Assembly (NCBI GenBank): GCA_021325255.1
Contig: JAJPHP010000071.1
Location: forward strand, 1-64,000
Direction of reading: 5' to 3'
Source: Nitrososphaerota archaeon
GTDB lineage: Archaea; Thermoproteota; Nitrososphaeria; Nitrososphaerales; CADDZS01
Length of the DNA stretch: 64,000 nucleotides
The notes under the pieces are model-generated. The model was given only the letters and a program-made list of their open reading frames with translations. It was not told the DNA's origin and searched no databases. Shown here piece by piece: positions 34,783-43,100 of the stretch. Each line of letters starts with the position of its first letter. Position 1 is the first letter of the stretch. Made by a program: the position numbers and the translations under genes.

Positions 34783-37197
34783 TTGACTCAAGAGAAAATG
34801 GTTGACAGAGAGCCAAGGCTACTGGTCGAGGGAGAAGCTCCCCCGAAGCTCGAAAGAGAGTTCACGATTATAGGAAAGGACATCAACAGGCTCGAAGGTC
34901 CAGACAAGGCCACGGGCGCTGCAAAGTACTCTGGTGACATCAAACTTCCTGGAATGCTTTATGCGAAGATACTGAGGAGTCCACACGCACATGCGAGGAT
35001 AACTCGCCTTGACACGAGCAGGGCAGAGAAGCTTCCAGGAGTTAGGGCGATAATTTCAAAGAACAACTGCCCCGGATGGAACACCTTCTGGTACACCATA
35101 CCGCAGACTGCTTTCGCCGAGGAAATTGGCTGCTACGGGCAGGAGGTCGCAGTGGTTGCCGCGGACACTATCGAAATTGCCCAGCAGGCGCTTGAACTCA
35201 TAGAAGTGGATTACGAGGTGCTCCCCGCTGTCTTTGACACAGAGGAGGCGATGAAGCCCGGCGCCCCAATTGTCCCGTCGATAGACCAAGTGGAAGAAAC
35301 CGTGTCGAGAGCTCCGCACGCAAGGCCGGTGGGCAACGTATTCGAGGGAAAGCCATTCGTCATGAAGCGCGGCGACATCGAGGCAGGCTTCATGGAGGCC
35401 GACGTCACGGTCGAGGGCAAGTTCACGACGAACTTCCAGTTCCACGCGGCCCTCCAGACGAGATCCTGCGTCGCGAGCTGGGACGGGCAGAAGCTGACGG
35501 TCTACGATTCTTCCCAGGGGATCTGGCAGGTGAAGGACGACCTCTCGAGGTCGCTCAAGATTCCCATAGAGAACGTGAGGATAATTGACAAGTTCATGGG
35601 AGGCGGATTCGGCTCAAAGGCCGGTGCGCAGCGGTTCCTCCACTACGCGAGCAGGCTCTCTATGCTCACGGCGAGGCCTGTGAGGCTCGAGCTTACTAGA
35701 CCGGAGGAGTTCCTCGCCCACCCGCACAGGCAGAGCTCCAAGTCGTGGATAAAGATCGGAGCTACAAGAGACGGGAAGTTCGTGGCAATCCAAGCGAGGA
35801 TTGTGCTCAACCTAGGAATTGGAAGCACTTACGGTGCGCAGGGGGACAAGGCGATTGAGCACTCCTTCGAGCTCTACGACTGCCCTAATGCATATGTAGA
35901 GCAGGTCGGCGTTCACACGAACACTCCCCTCACGGGATACATGCGCTCCGTTATGAGGGTGATCGGGAACTTTCCCCTCGAGTCGCTCATCGAGGAACTC
36001 GCCGCAAAACTCTCCATGGATCCTGCAGAGCTGCGTCTGAAGAACTATACAATCTATGGAGAGCAGGCTGAGAAGATCAAGTACTCGGCGAAGAACCTCG
36101 ACAGGTGCATTGCAAAGGTCGTGGAGGCGAGTGACTGGAAGAAAAAGAGGGAAGAGTACGCGCGGTTCAACGCGCAGGCAGAAGCGAGTAGTAATTCCAT
36201 CAGGAAGGGCATTGGAATGTCCTCCTATATCTACGAAGGAGTCGGCCTTCCTCCATTCAGGGCAAAGGCGAGAGTCACCGTCGATGGTGAGGGGAGGGCG
36301 ACCGTCTACTGTGGGATGGTGGACATCGGAGGAGGGCAGGCGACAATGGCTACCATGCTCGTGGCCGAAGAGCTCGGGCTCGAGCTCGACGATGTCAAAG
36401 TACACTGGGGAGACACCGACCAGACGGAGTATTCCCCGGGTACACACGCGTCCAGGATGACGGCGGAGATGGCGCCTGCGATACTCCAGGCTGCGTACAA
36501 CGCGCGCAAGCAGGTGTTCGAACTTGCTTCAAAGAAACTTGGGGTCGCAGCGAGCGAGCTCCAGTCGGCGCTCGGGAAGATTTACTTGAAGTCAAGGCCT
36601 GAAATTTTTACAACTTTCAAACAGGTGTGCAGGGAGTTCCTTCTTCCGGAGGGCAAGGTCGTAGAAGGAAAGGGGAGCAGGGTCGCGAACCCGAAGGACG
36701 TAGCTTTCAAGACATTTGGGACGCAGGTCGCCGAGATAGAGATCGACACAGATACTGGCGCGGTCAGGGTAGTGAGGATAACTTCCGCCCACGAGCTCGG
36801 GAGAGCCCTAAACCCAAAGTTCTGCATATCACAACATTACGGCGCGATCACGATGGGGCTGGGGTTTGCAATGTATGAGAATCCCTCGATTGATTCAAAG
36901 ACGGGTATCATACTGAACCCCGACCTGCACCAGTACAGGATGGTTTCGCCAAGCGAGGTACCTGAAATTGTCCCGTTCAACATCGAGGCCGAGGACCCAT
37001 ACTTTGCGTACTCCGCAAAGGGCGTCGGGGAGGCCCCTCTCGTCCCGGTCGCAGCCGCGGTAAGGAATGCAATTTTCTTTGCGACGGGCGCGAAGATCTA
37101 CTCTGCCCCAATGACTCCGGACAGGATAATTGAAGCTCTCGAGCACGTGGAAGAAAGCAGAAAAATGGAGTTGAGTGTAAAACAGGTTGTTGTATGA
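34783..37197 (+). CDS. Molybdenum hydroxylase large subunit (aldehyde/xanthine oxidoreductase type)
   Basis: An 804-residue Mo-pterin subunit. Visible signatures are the N-terminal RLEGPDKATGAAKYSGDI, DKFMGGGFGSKAG, MVDIGGGQATMATMLVAEELG, and the catalytic Glu in YSAKGVGEAPLVPVAAAVRNA at the C-terminus. The substrate loop is NTPLTGYMRSVMRVIGNFPL, not the CO dehydrogenase form. Start may be TTG 34783 or ATG 34798. Operon partners with [2Fe-2S] and PaoB-like FAD subunits suggest an aldehyde-oxidising enzyme like E. coli PaoABC, though a heterocycle hydroxylase cannot be excluded. Its stop overlaps the FAD subunit start by 11 bases. Confidence 0.92.
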   Translation: MTQEKMVDREPRLLVEGEAPPKLEREFTIIGKDINRLEGPDKATGAAKYSGDIKLPGMLYAKILRSPHAHARITRLDTSRAEKLPGVRAIISKNNCPGWNTFWYTIPQTAFAEEIGCYGQEVAVVAADTIEIAQQALELIEVDYEVLPAVFDTEEAMKPGAPIVPSIDQVEETVSRAPHARPVGNVFEGKPFVMKRGDIEAGFMEADVTVEGKFTTNFQFHAALQTRSCVASWDGQKLTVYDSSQGIWQVKDDLSRSLKIPIENVRIIDKFMGGGFGSKAGAQRFLHYASRLSMLTARPVRLELTRPEEFLAHPHRQSSKSWIKIGATRDGKFVAIQARIVLNLGIGSTYGAQGDKAIEHSFELYDCPNAYVEQVGVHTNTPLTGYMRSVMRVIGNFPLESLIEELAAKLSMDPAELRLKNYTIYGEQAEKIKYSAKNLDRCIAKVVEASDWKKKREEYARFNAQAEASSNSIRKGIGMSSYIYEGVGLPPFRAKARVTVDGEGRATVYCGMVDIGGGQATMATMLVAEELGLELDDVKVHWGDTDQTEYSPGTHASRMTAEMAPAILQAAYNARKQVFELASKKLGVAASELQSALGKIYLKSRPEIFTTFKQVCREFLLPEGKVVEGKGSRVANPKDVAFKTFGTQVAEIEIDTDTGAVRVVRITSAHELGRALNPKFCISQHYGAITMGLGFAMYENPSIDSKTGIILNPDLHQYRMVSPSEVPEIVPFNIEAEDPYFAYSAKGVGEAPLVPVAAAVRNAIFFATGAKIYSAPMTPDRIIEALEHVEESRKMELSVKQVVV

Positions 37198-38218
37198 GCT
37201 TCCGGAATTTGAGTACTTTGAGCCCTCAACCCTGAAGGAGGCCCTGGAGATCCTTGGACGATACGAGGGCAGAGCGAAGATACTCGGCGGAGGGACAGAC
37301 CTGCTCGGGCTGATGAAGGACAGGGTCAGCGGCCGGGAGATGCCGATTCCCTCGGCGCTTGTTAACATCAAGAAGATTGAGGAGTTAAAGCGGGTATCGC
37401 ATGGCGAAAGCGAGACGGTGGTCGGGAGCGCGGTCACCTTGAGCGAGATCGCGAGCGACCCGGTGATCAATGAGAGGTATGCCGCGTTTGCGCAGGCCGC
37501 GGGCTCCGTGGCCACATATCAGATACGAAACATGGGCACTCTAGGAGGGAACCTTTGCCAGAGGCCATGGTGCTGGTACTTCAGGCACCCGGCCTTTGAC
37601 TGTTTCAAGAAAGGCGGGAAGCAGTGCTACGCGATCACGGGCGACAACTCCACTTACTTTTCCGTGTACAACCTCGGGACATGCGTGATGTCCCACCCCT
37701 CTGATACGGCTCCTGCTCTTATTTCACTTGGAGCGAAAGTGAAGATTGCCAGCCCCCGAGAGAGTTCTCGCTCCAAAGAGATTGACCTCGAGGATTTCTT
37801 TCTCGGACCGAAGAACGTGCAGGACAACATCCTGAAGCCCGACGAGATTGTCGTCTCGGTCAGAATCCCGCGTGGCGAGGTGAATAGTGTGTACATCAAA
37901 CACAGGGTGAGGAACAACTGGGACTTTGCCCTCGCCAGCGTCGCGGCCTCCGGCAGCCTTGACCCTCAGGATGGAACGATAAGGTCGCTGAGATTGGTCT
38001 TGGGTGGCGTCGCACCGCTCCCGATCCTGCTAAAGCAAGCAACTGAACTCGGCATAGGTAGGAAGAACGATGCAAAATTGAAGCAGGAGATCCAGACTCT
38101 TCTCACAAAGCAGGCAAAGCCGCTTCGGATGAATCGCTACAAAGTGAGAGTGATTCGGGCACTCGCGGTGAGAGCTCTCGACTCGATCTTTGCACAGACT
38201 AACAATAGTTTATCGTAA
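37187..38218 (+). CDS. FAD subunit of a molybdenum hydroxylase with a probable extra [4Fe-4S] site (PaoB-like)
   Basis: A 343-residue FAD-binding subunit passing electrons from [2Fe-2S] to FAD. KILGGGTDLLGLMKD at 31-45 and RNMGTLGGNLCQRP bind FAD. Residues 124-166 form an insertion with cysteines C124, C129, C139, C147 and C166. Four of these (129, 139, 147, 166) align by eye with the [4Fe-4S] ligands of 4-hydroxybenzoyl-CoA reductase beta and of PaoB, including the shared 7-residue gap between the second and third. The start, TTG 37187 (or 37190), overlaps the upstream stop, so translation is probably coupled. A terminator hairpin follows at 38239. Confidence 0.9.
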   Translation: MLYELPEFEYFEPSTLKEALEILGRYEGRAKILGGGTDLLGLMKDRVSGREMPIPSALVNIKKIEELKRVSHGESETVVGSAVTLSEIASDPVINERYAAFAQAAGSVATYQIRNMGTLGGNLCQRPWCWYFRHPAFDCFKKGGKQCYAITGDNSTYFSVYNLGTCVMSHPSDTAPALISLGAKVKIASPRESSRSKEIDLEDFFLGPKNVQDNILKPDEIVVSVRIPRGEVNSVYIKHRVRNNWDFALASVAASGSLDPQDGTIRSLRLVLGGVAPLPILLKQATELGIGRKNDAKLKQEIQTLLTKQAKPLRMNRYKVRVIRALAVRALDSIFAQTNNSLS

Positions 38219-38238
38219 AGAAAACACAGGGAGAGGAG

Positions 38239-38282
38239 AAAGTAAGCACCCCTCCCCTCTTGTAGAGGCGCACTTACTTTTT
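38239..38282 (+). terminator. Hairpin terminator of the Mo hydroxylase operon
   Basis: An 8-bp perfect inverted repeat (AAAGTAAG at 38239-38246, CTTACTTT at 38273-38280) encloses a small CCTC/GAGG stem and ends in T5. The second arm overlaps the last codons of the convergent cofE gene, so the site may serve both strands. Confidence 0.5.
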
Positions 38283-39194
38283 CTTGCTGCCCTTGCTTCT
38301 ACCAGTGGCAACGGGCGCTGCTACTTGCTGCTGAAGAGGAGGAGCAGGTGGAGGCACAGGCTCAGAGTCGCGCCACTGTTTCCTAACCACAATCTTCCTT
38401 GTCGGCTTGAACGTTCGCATAATTGTGCACTCCTTCGGAGTAAGGTAGAGAGCGTTGTAGTCGGGGTTGTCCGAAAATTGCGCCGGCGTGTTCTTTGCGA
38501 TGACGACGCCAACTCTCTCCCCCGCCTCACCAACGAGGAGGTGAGCTCCAGCGGCGATATCGTCTGCGACGTTGTGTCTAGCTAGAGGAACCGGCCTTCC
38601 ATATATGTCGTAGGCTGGTTTTCCGTTCTCATCCACGGTGCAGTTTTTCACGGGCTCAAAGCCTGAGAGTCCCACGGTGAACCCAATTGAGCCGTTGCGC
38701 AGAGGATACCAGTTGCTGTCGATGATCAGAATTCCAACGGTCTTTCTACCGGTCAGCTCGAGAATCCGCCGCCTAATTTCGTCGGCCACCTTGTTTGGTT
38801 CCGGAATGTCCACTGTCTCCATGCCAATCGGGGAGTTCTTGATGTCGACTCCCGAGTTGATCTCAAACGCCTCCCCCTTTCTCGTCCAATAGACGATGAA
38901 CTTTGGGTTCTGATACGCAACCCCCCCATACACCTCGTCGGATTCATTGAGGATCAACTGGATGTGGTTCGGATTGAGGCCGTACTTCTTTGCGACGGCC
39001 TTTGCCTTTTGAGATGGTTTGATCTTGGAAATGTCTACCATCATCCCGAGCGCGGAGGACACTATCTTACTCGCAATTACGATGATGTCCTTTTCCTCGA
39101 TGGCGTGGCCCGACTGGTTGATTGCATCCACGATTATCTTTACGTAATCATCCCCCTGCTTCACAAGGGGTAGCTTGACTCCATAGAACTCCAT
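38274..39194 (-). CDS. cofE: Coenzyme F420-0:L-glutamate ligase (CofE family)
   Basis: A 306-residue enzyme that adds gamma-linked glutamates to F420-0 using GTP. The open frame reaches 39473, but ATG 39192-39194 (MEFYGVKLPLVKQGDDYVKI) is the family start. Motifs include DIIVIASKIVS, the acidic ILNESDEVYG, and LIIDSNWYPLRNGSIGFTVGLSG around the nucleotide site. A 50-residue Pro/Gln/Lys-rich C-terminal extension (ending GRSKGSKKK) exceeds the usual length of about 250. It is divergent from an LLM oxidoreductase at 39426, a likely user of F420. It is the only F420-biosynthesis gene seen in the window. Confidence 0.88.
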   Translation of the reverse strand: MEFYGVKLPLVKQGDDYVKIIVDAINQSGHAIEEKDIIVIASKIVSSALGMMVDISKIKPSQKAKAVAKKYGLNPNHIQLILNESDEVYGGVAYQNPKFIVYWTRKGEAFEINSGVDIKNSPIGMETVDIPEPNKVADEIRRRILELTGRKTVGILIIDSNWYPLRNGSIGFTVGLSGFEPVKNCTVDENGKPAYDIYGRPVPLARHNVADDIAAGAHLLVGEAGERVGVVIAKNTPAQFSDNPDYNALYLTPKECTIMRTFKPTRKIVVRKQWRDSEPVPPPAPPLQQQVAAPVATGRSKGSKKK

Positions 39195-39394
39195 GGGAAA
39201 TCCTTGATCACTTTCTTCTGTTGTTGTTGGAAAATGGAAGAGAAACCGTAGGTTAGTAATATGCGGCCGCACGTCTCGATTTAAATGAACCGCTATCCGC
39301 GTCCAGTCAGCGAAATGCGCAGCGAGAAAGGTTGGAAGGAAAACCAATAAAGACGCCCGAGCCCTTGAGGAAAAATTCACTACGAGAAGAAAAA

Positions 39395-39403
39395 AGTATA
39401 AAC
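39395..39403 (+). promoter_or_regulatory. TATA-like box of the LLM gene at 39426
   Basis: agtataaac is centred 26 nt before the TTG start, exactly the leaderless spacing, and decides the TTG. Confidence 0.6.
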
Positions 39404-39425
39404 TTGGAGCTGAAGCATTGACAAG

Positions 39426-40466
39426 TTGAAGTTTGGATTCTCTGGCGTAAATCTCTCGACCAACGTCGATCACTACAACGACGTGGTTTCTGTCGTAAAG
39501 TATGGCGAGGACCTCGGGTACGATTCGGTGTGGCTCTCGGACAGAGTCCGCGATACCTACGTGAACCTCACGGCCGTTGCGCTCGCAACTTCAAAGATTC
39601 ACCTCAGTACGGGGATGATCAACCCATTTACCCGGCACCCAGTGATCAACGCGAGAGCAATCGCAACGCTGGATGAGCTCTCCAACGGAAGGATGGGAAT
39701 GGGAGTGGCAGTTGGCAACATGGTGGAGATGACGAAGGACCTCGGGTTTGAAACTAGTTCGGGGTACGCTCGTGTCCGTGAGATGGTAACCATTTCCAAG
39801 AGGCTCTATGCGGGAGAAACTGTGACTTTCGAGGGCAAATACTTCAAGATTCATGATGTGAAACTCGGGATGAAGTGCAGGCCCGACATTCCGATCTATG
39901 TCGCGGGTCAAGGACCGAAGATCATGGAGGTCGCTGGAGAGCTCTCAGACGGCGCGATAATTCCATACACAGATCCGGCCGTCATGGATCACGCAAAGAA
40001 AAGCATACGAGCCGGGGCGGATAGGGCGGGGCGCAAGTTCGATTCTGTTTCTCTGGTAGGCTGGTTCCCCACGTACATCACAAACGACAAGCAAAAGGTG
40101 CTCGACTCGCTCAGAGGGTACGGCGCCCTTATGACACTGTTCGCGCCAATGGAGTGGATGAAGTCCTTTGGAGTGAGCGAAGAGCAGTACAACATGATAA
40201 AGAGAGGGTACGCAAAGGGTGCTCACGTAGACCCGAAGCTCGAAGCGGAGTACGTGAAAAAGGCGAAGGAGTACGTTACAGACGAAATCGTCCAGCTCTT
40301 CACACTAATCGGGACGACTCAGGAGATAAACAACAAGGTCGAGGACCTGGTCAAGTCCGGGTTCAACGAGTTTTCACTGTGGGTTCCGTCTCCACTGCTC
40401 GTCGAGAAAAGGCGCGTGCTCGAGATCTTCGCCAATGATACGATGAATAGATTCAGGTCGGCTTAG
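39426..40466 (+). CDS. LLM-class F420-dependent oxidoreductase, divergent from cofE
   Basis: A 346-residue luciferase-like enzyme of the Mer/F420-dependent dehydrogenase branch. It shows VKYGEDLGYDSVWLSDRVRD, IHLSTGMINPFTRHPVINA, LSNGRMGMGVAVGNMVE, GKYFKIHDVKLGMKCRPDIPI and VAGQGPKIMEVAGELSDGAII. The gene lies head-to-head with cofE across 231 bases, strengthening an F420 rather than FMN assignment, though the residues that discriminate the cofactor cannot be verified by eye. It converges with parB-like and ends before a T-run. Confidence 0.88.
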   Translation: MKFGFSGVNLSTNVDHYNDVVSVVKYGEDLGYDSVWLSDRVRDTYVNLTAVALATSKIHLSTGMINPFTRHPVINARAIATLDELSNGRMGMGVAVGNMVEMTKDLGFETSSGYARVREMVTISKRLYAGETVTFEGKYFKIHDVKLGMKCRPDIPIYVAGQGPKIMEVAGELSDGAIIPYTDPAVMDHAKKSIRAGADRAGRKFDSVSLVGWFPTYITNDKQKVLDSLRGYGALMTLFAPMEWMKSFGVSEEQYNMIKRGYAKGAHVDPKLEAEYVKKAKEYVTDEIVQLFTLIGTTQEINNKVEDLVKSGFNEFSLWVPSPLLVEKRRVLEIFANDTMNRFRSA

Positions 40467-40510
40467 AGATAGACTAGCGCGGGAGAGACGAAATAACGGT
40501 ATCTCTCCAC

Positions 40511-40527
40511 TTTTTCTCAGCTTTTTT
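40511..40527 (+). terminator. T-rich terminator between convergent LLM and ParB-like genes
   Basis: Two T-runs (T5 at 40511-40515 and T6 at 40522-40527) follow the LLM stop by about 45 bases. The second touches the ParB-like stop codon. Confidence 0.35.
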
Positions 40528-41552
40528 CATCTCATGCCGTGTGTGATCGCGGGTTCGGTTTCGTCATCCACCCTGTAACCCAGTTTGATCTTGGATTTAA
40601 TCAACGAATCAATCATGTTGTGAATGACGAGCCTCTTTTCAAGCAGCATGTCTTTGACTTCGCTGTCTTCAGGCATCTCGTCAATCAGGGACCCCATCCT
40701 TGAGAGCGCCAGTTTCAAAACGAGTATCGCCTTTTCAATAGCTCTGAGCGATGCACTCCTCGAAGGTCCGAACACTTTCTGATCCTTTACAAAGTCGGGT
40801 TCACTGGCATCACTGTTGCTGATTGACATAATGTCTTCAAGTGATTCATCGGAGATAATCTGACCGCCCGTGTGCGCCAGCTTTCTCTTCAGGTCGGCCT
40901 GGCGTATCGCGCTCTGTATGCTAACTCCCTGCTTGACTGATTTGGCGGTATCGCGGATCATGCCCACGGTCATCCCATGCTTTACCGCTTCCTCGGACAG
41001 AATTTTCTGCACTTGAGGGTCCGGGAGTCTTGCGATTTCTTGGGCGACGCTCGGATTTATTTGATGTCTGATAATTTTCTGCTGAACGTTCTTTGAAAGT
41101 GAGAGTATCGAGAGCCGCTGCGAGACGTACTCCTGGCTCTTGCCTATCTTGTGGGCAAGCTGGCTTTCGCTGCCCCAACCGTTTTGATCTATGTAGAGCC
41201 TGAAAGCCTTTGCTTCCTCGACCGCGTTCATCGTCTTTCGCTGTATGTTCTCGGTCAGGGAAATCTCGTAGGCGCGCTTGTCCGAGAGCTCGCGAATTAT
41301 ACATGGGATCCTCCCCCAGCGCAGCCTCTTGCACGCCTCTAGCCTTCTCGCGCCAGCGACGACCTCGAACCTGTCGCCAGTGGGTCGGATCAGGATCGGC
41401 TGAATCAACCCTTTCTCTCTGACAGAGGAGACGAGTTCCTCGATGTCTTCCTCGTAGTTCCTAAGTGATATCTTTGGGGGATCGATGAGCTTCGAGTCTA
41501 CGGAATCGGTAAGATCCACGGTTTCATGATAGTGAACGCTACAGCCGCGCAT
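40527..41552 (-). CDS. ParB/RepB/Spo0J-like DNA-binding protein without ParA
   Basis: A 341-residue ParB-type protein. Box I GLIQPILIRP lies at 48-57, the Arg patch region AGARRLEACK at 66-75 and box II LTENIQR at 99-105, which in ParB form the CTP-binding/clamp pocket. A helix-turn-helix follows (SQLAHKIGKSQEYVSQRLSI, about 129-150). The C-terminal region (about 200-341) is unrelated to bacterial ParB dimer domains and is helical and charged. ParB normally loads at parS and works with ParA; no ParA is adjacent. Start is ATG with a TATA-like gtttaaatc 35 nt upstream. Confidence 0.88.
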   Translation of the reverse strand: MRGCSVHYHETVDLTDSVDSKLIDPPKISLRNYEEDIEELVSSVREKGLIQPILIRPTGDRFEVVAGARRLEACKRLRWGRIPCIIRELSDKRAYEISLTENIQRKTMNAVEEAKAFRLYIDQNGWGSESQLAHKIGKSQEYVSQRLSILSLSKNVQQKIIRHQINPSVAQEIARLPDPQVQKILSEEAVKHGMTVGMIRDTAKSVKQGVSIQSAIRQADLKRKLAHTGGQIISDESLEDIMSISNSDASEPDFVKDQKVFGPSRSASLRAIEKAILVLKLALSRMGSLIDEMPEDSEVKDMLLEKRLVIHNMIDSLIKSKIKLGYRVDDETEPAITHGMR

Positions 41553-41582
41553 CTCTCTGCACTGTGACTGGATTCGTGTCTC

Positions 41583-41591
41583 GATTTAAAC
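41583..41591 (-). promoter_or_regulatory. TATA-like box of the ParB-like gene
   Basis: Minus-strand gtttaaatc is centred about 35 nt before the ATG, giving a leader of about 8 nt. Confidence 0.45.
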
Positions 41592-41673
41592 AAAGCGTAG
41601 AAGAGTCTAGGAGCTTTTGCTAAAATTGCCTAATACGGTTGCGAAAAGCGCAATTCGACTTTGATTTTTAAAA

Positions 41674-42531
41674 TCAAGCGAGGTCAAAGTCCTGGCCTGT
41701 AATCGAGCGCGCCTCTTCTGAGGCGAGGAACCAAACTGCGCCAGCAACCTCCTCCGGCCTTGCAAACCTCTTGAATGGCAACCTATCGATCATCTTTTGT
41801 CTCGTGCGTGCCACCGACTCGCCGCGCATCCTAGAGTATCCTACTATCACGTCATCGATCCTGCTACCTTCAACGGCTCCAGGGCAGAGAGCATTCACCG
41901 TGATGCCGTAGCGCCCTAACTCTGCTGAGAGAGACCTCGTAAGGCCAACGACGCCGAGCTTCGAGGCAGAGTACGGCGACCTGAGCGCAGACGGGCGCTT
42001 TGCGACCATGGAAGAGATGTTAATGATGCTGCCGCCCCCTCCTGCCCTTATCATAAGTGGCACGATGTACTTGCAACAGAGAAAGGTGCCTGTCAGGTTG
42101 ACGGCGATCGTAGTGTCCCACTCTTTGGGCGAGATTTCGGTCAATGGCTTGATGGGACCGGAAACGCCGGCGTTGTTGACGAGGACTGAAATTGGGGTGG
42201 CCTTTTTTGCCGGTGTTGATTTTCTTCCCCCTCCACCATCGTCATAAGCAAATTTTTCTGCGATGACTTGAGCAGCGTGTTTTACTTCCTCCGGAATTGT
42301 GATATCAGCCCTAATTTTCAAAAGAACGCCTGAGCTGGCCTCCAAACCAGTCAGTTTCTCCGGGTTCCGGGAGATTGTCGCGACCCTCGCCCCTCCTGCG
42401 AGGAACCTCTCAGTGATTGCCCTGCCTATGCCCGAAGTTCCCCCCGTCACAACCACGACACGGCTGTCTGTGCCGATCTTACCCTTCTTTCTTCCTCCTC
42501 CTCTTACTACTTGCCTATCCCCTACAACCAA
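41674..42531 (-). CDS. Short-chain dehydrogenase/reductase
   Basis: A 285-residue classical SDR. TGGTSGIG lies at 30-37, NNAGVSGP follows, catalytic Ser in INISSM, and YSASK holds the Tyr/Lys pair. A Gly/Lys-rich insertion (DDGGGGRKSTPAKK) after the third helix and a basic 20-residue N-terminus are unusual. The start is TTG. It lies 50 bases downstream of the DUF35 gene and thus probably forms an operon with thiolase and DUF35, where a 3-hydroxy/3-keto acyl oxidoreductase role would fit. Confidence 0.88.
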   Translation of the reverse strand: MVVGDRQVVRGGGRKKGKIGTDSRVVVVTGGTSGIGRAITERFLAGGARVATISRNPEKLTGLEASSGVLLKIRADITIPEEVKHAAQVIAEKFAYDDGGGGRKSTPAKKATPISVLVNNAGVSGPIKPLTEISPKEWDTTIAVNLTGTFLCCKYIVPLMIRAGGGGSIINISSMVAKRPSALRSPYSASKLGVVGLTRSLSAELGRYGITVNALCPGAVEGSRIDDVIVGYSRMRGESVARTRQKMIDRLPFKRFARPEEVAGAVWFLASEEARSITGQDFDLA

Positions 42532-42581
42532 ACAGAGAAGGTCGCACCTTGCCTTGGATTGTTGATAATCTTGTTACCCAA

Positions 42582-43100
42582 TCAGTTAGTGAGAGGCTCG
42601 TGTTCCCAGTACGGCTTGCCGTTGACCAGAGCCGCCCTTGCAAACTTGACCTTCATCCCAACCTTCATGTCTTCAAACTTCGCCTTCGAGATCCTTGTCA
42701 GCAATCGCAGCGCTCCCTCACCGTCGAGGTGAACCGCTGCGACGAGCATTGGAGGCTCCTCGCCTGGGTTAGTCCCGACGTATGCCTTGCTGAAGCCCAC
42801 CACAGTACCGGTCTTTGGTATCTCGATCCAGTCGAGGTCGGTGCAAAGGCAGTTGCTGCATATGCTCCGCGGAGGCCACTGGATTGTGTTGCAGAGTGTG
42901 CACTTTGTGGTCTCGATCTTTGACTCACTGAGAGAAGCGAAGAACCTGGCTATCTTGTTGTACTCTGGCACGTCCCACGGATAGTGAGATTCTGGCACCG
43001 AGCTCTCTGCTCCTTCTGCTGATGAATGATTAGAGCGCTTCACCGATTGCATCTGATGCTCGTGCCTTTTCTCATCGTCTTTTTGATTTGTAGCTGCCAT
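42582..43100 (-). CDS. DUF35 zinc-ribbon/OB-fold acyl-CoA-binding partner of thiolase
   Basis: A 172-residue protein with a rubredoxin-like zinc ribbon (C67-x2-C70 and C81-x2-C84 in CTLCNTIQWPPRSICSNC) followed by an OB-fold domain (TGTVVGFSKAYVG, VAAVHLDGEGALR). In archaea DUF35 proteins are obligate partners of SCPx-type thiolases, bridging CoA to the active site. The ATG overlaps the thiolase stop (ATGA), so the two are translationally coupled. The first ~40 residues are a polar low-complexity extension. Confidence 0.9.
   Translation of the reverse strand: MAATNQKDDEKRHEHQMQSVKRSNHSSAEGAESSVPESHYPWDVPEYNKIARFFASLSESKIETTKCTLCNTIQWPPRSICSNCLCTDLDWIEIPKTGTVVGFSKAYVGTNPGEEPPMLVAAVHLDGEGALRLLTRISKAKFEDMKVGMKVKFARAALVNGKPYWEHEPLTN

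Noticed and set aside
31570..37197. Mo hydroxylases as form I CO dehydrogenase
   Set aside because: The Ala-Tyr-Arg-Cys active-site loop of CoxL is missing from both large subunits.
42417..42923. 168-residue plus frame across SDR and DUF35
   Set aside because: It is antisense to two well-supported genes and shows no conserved domain.
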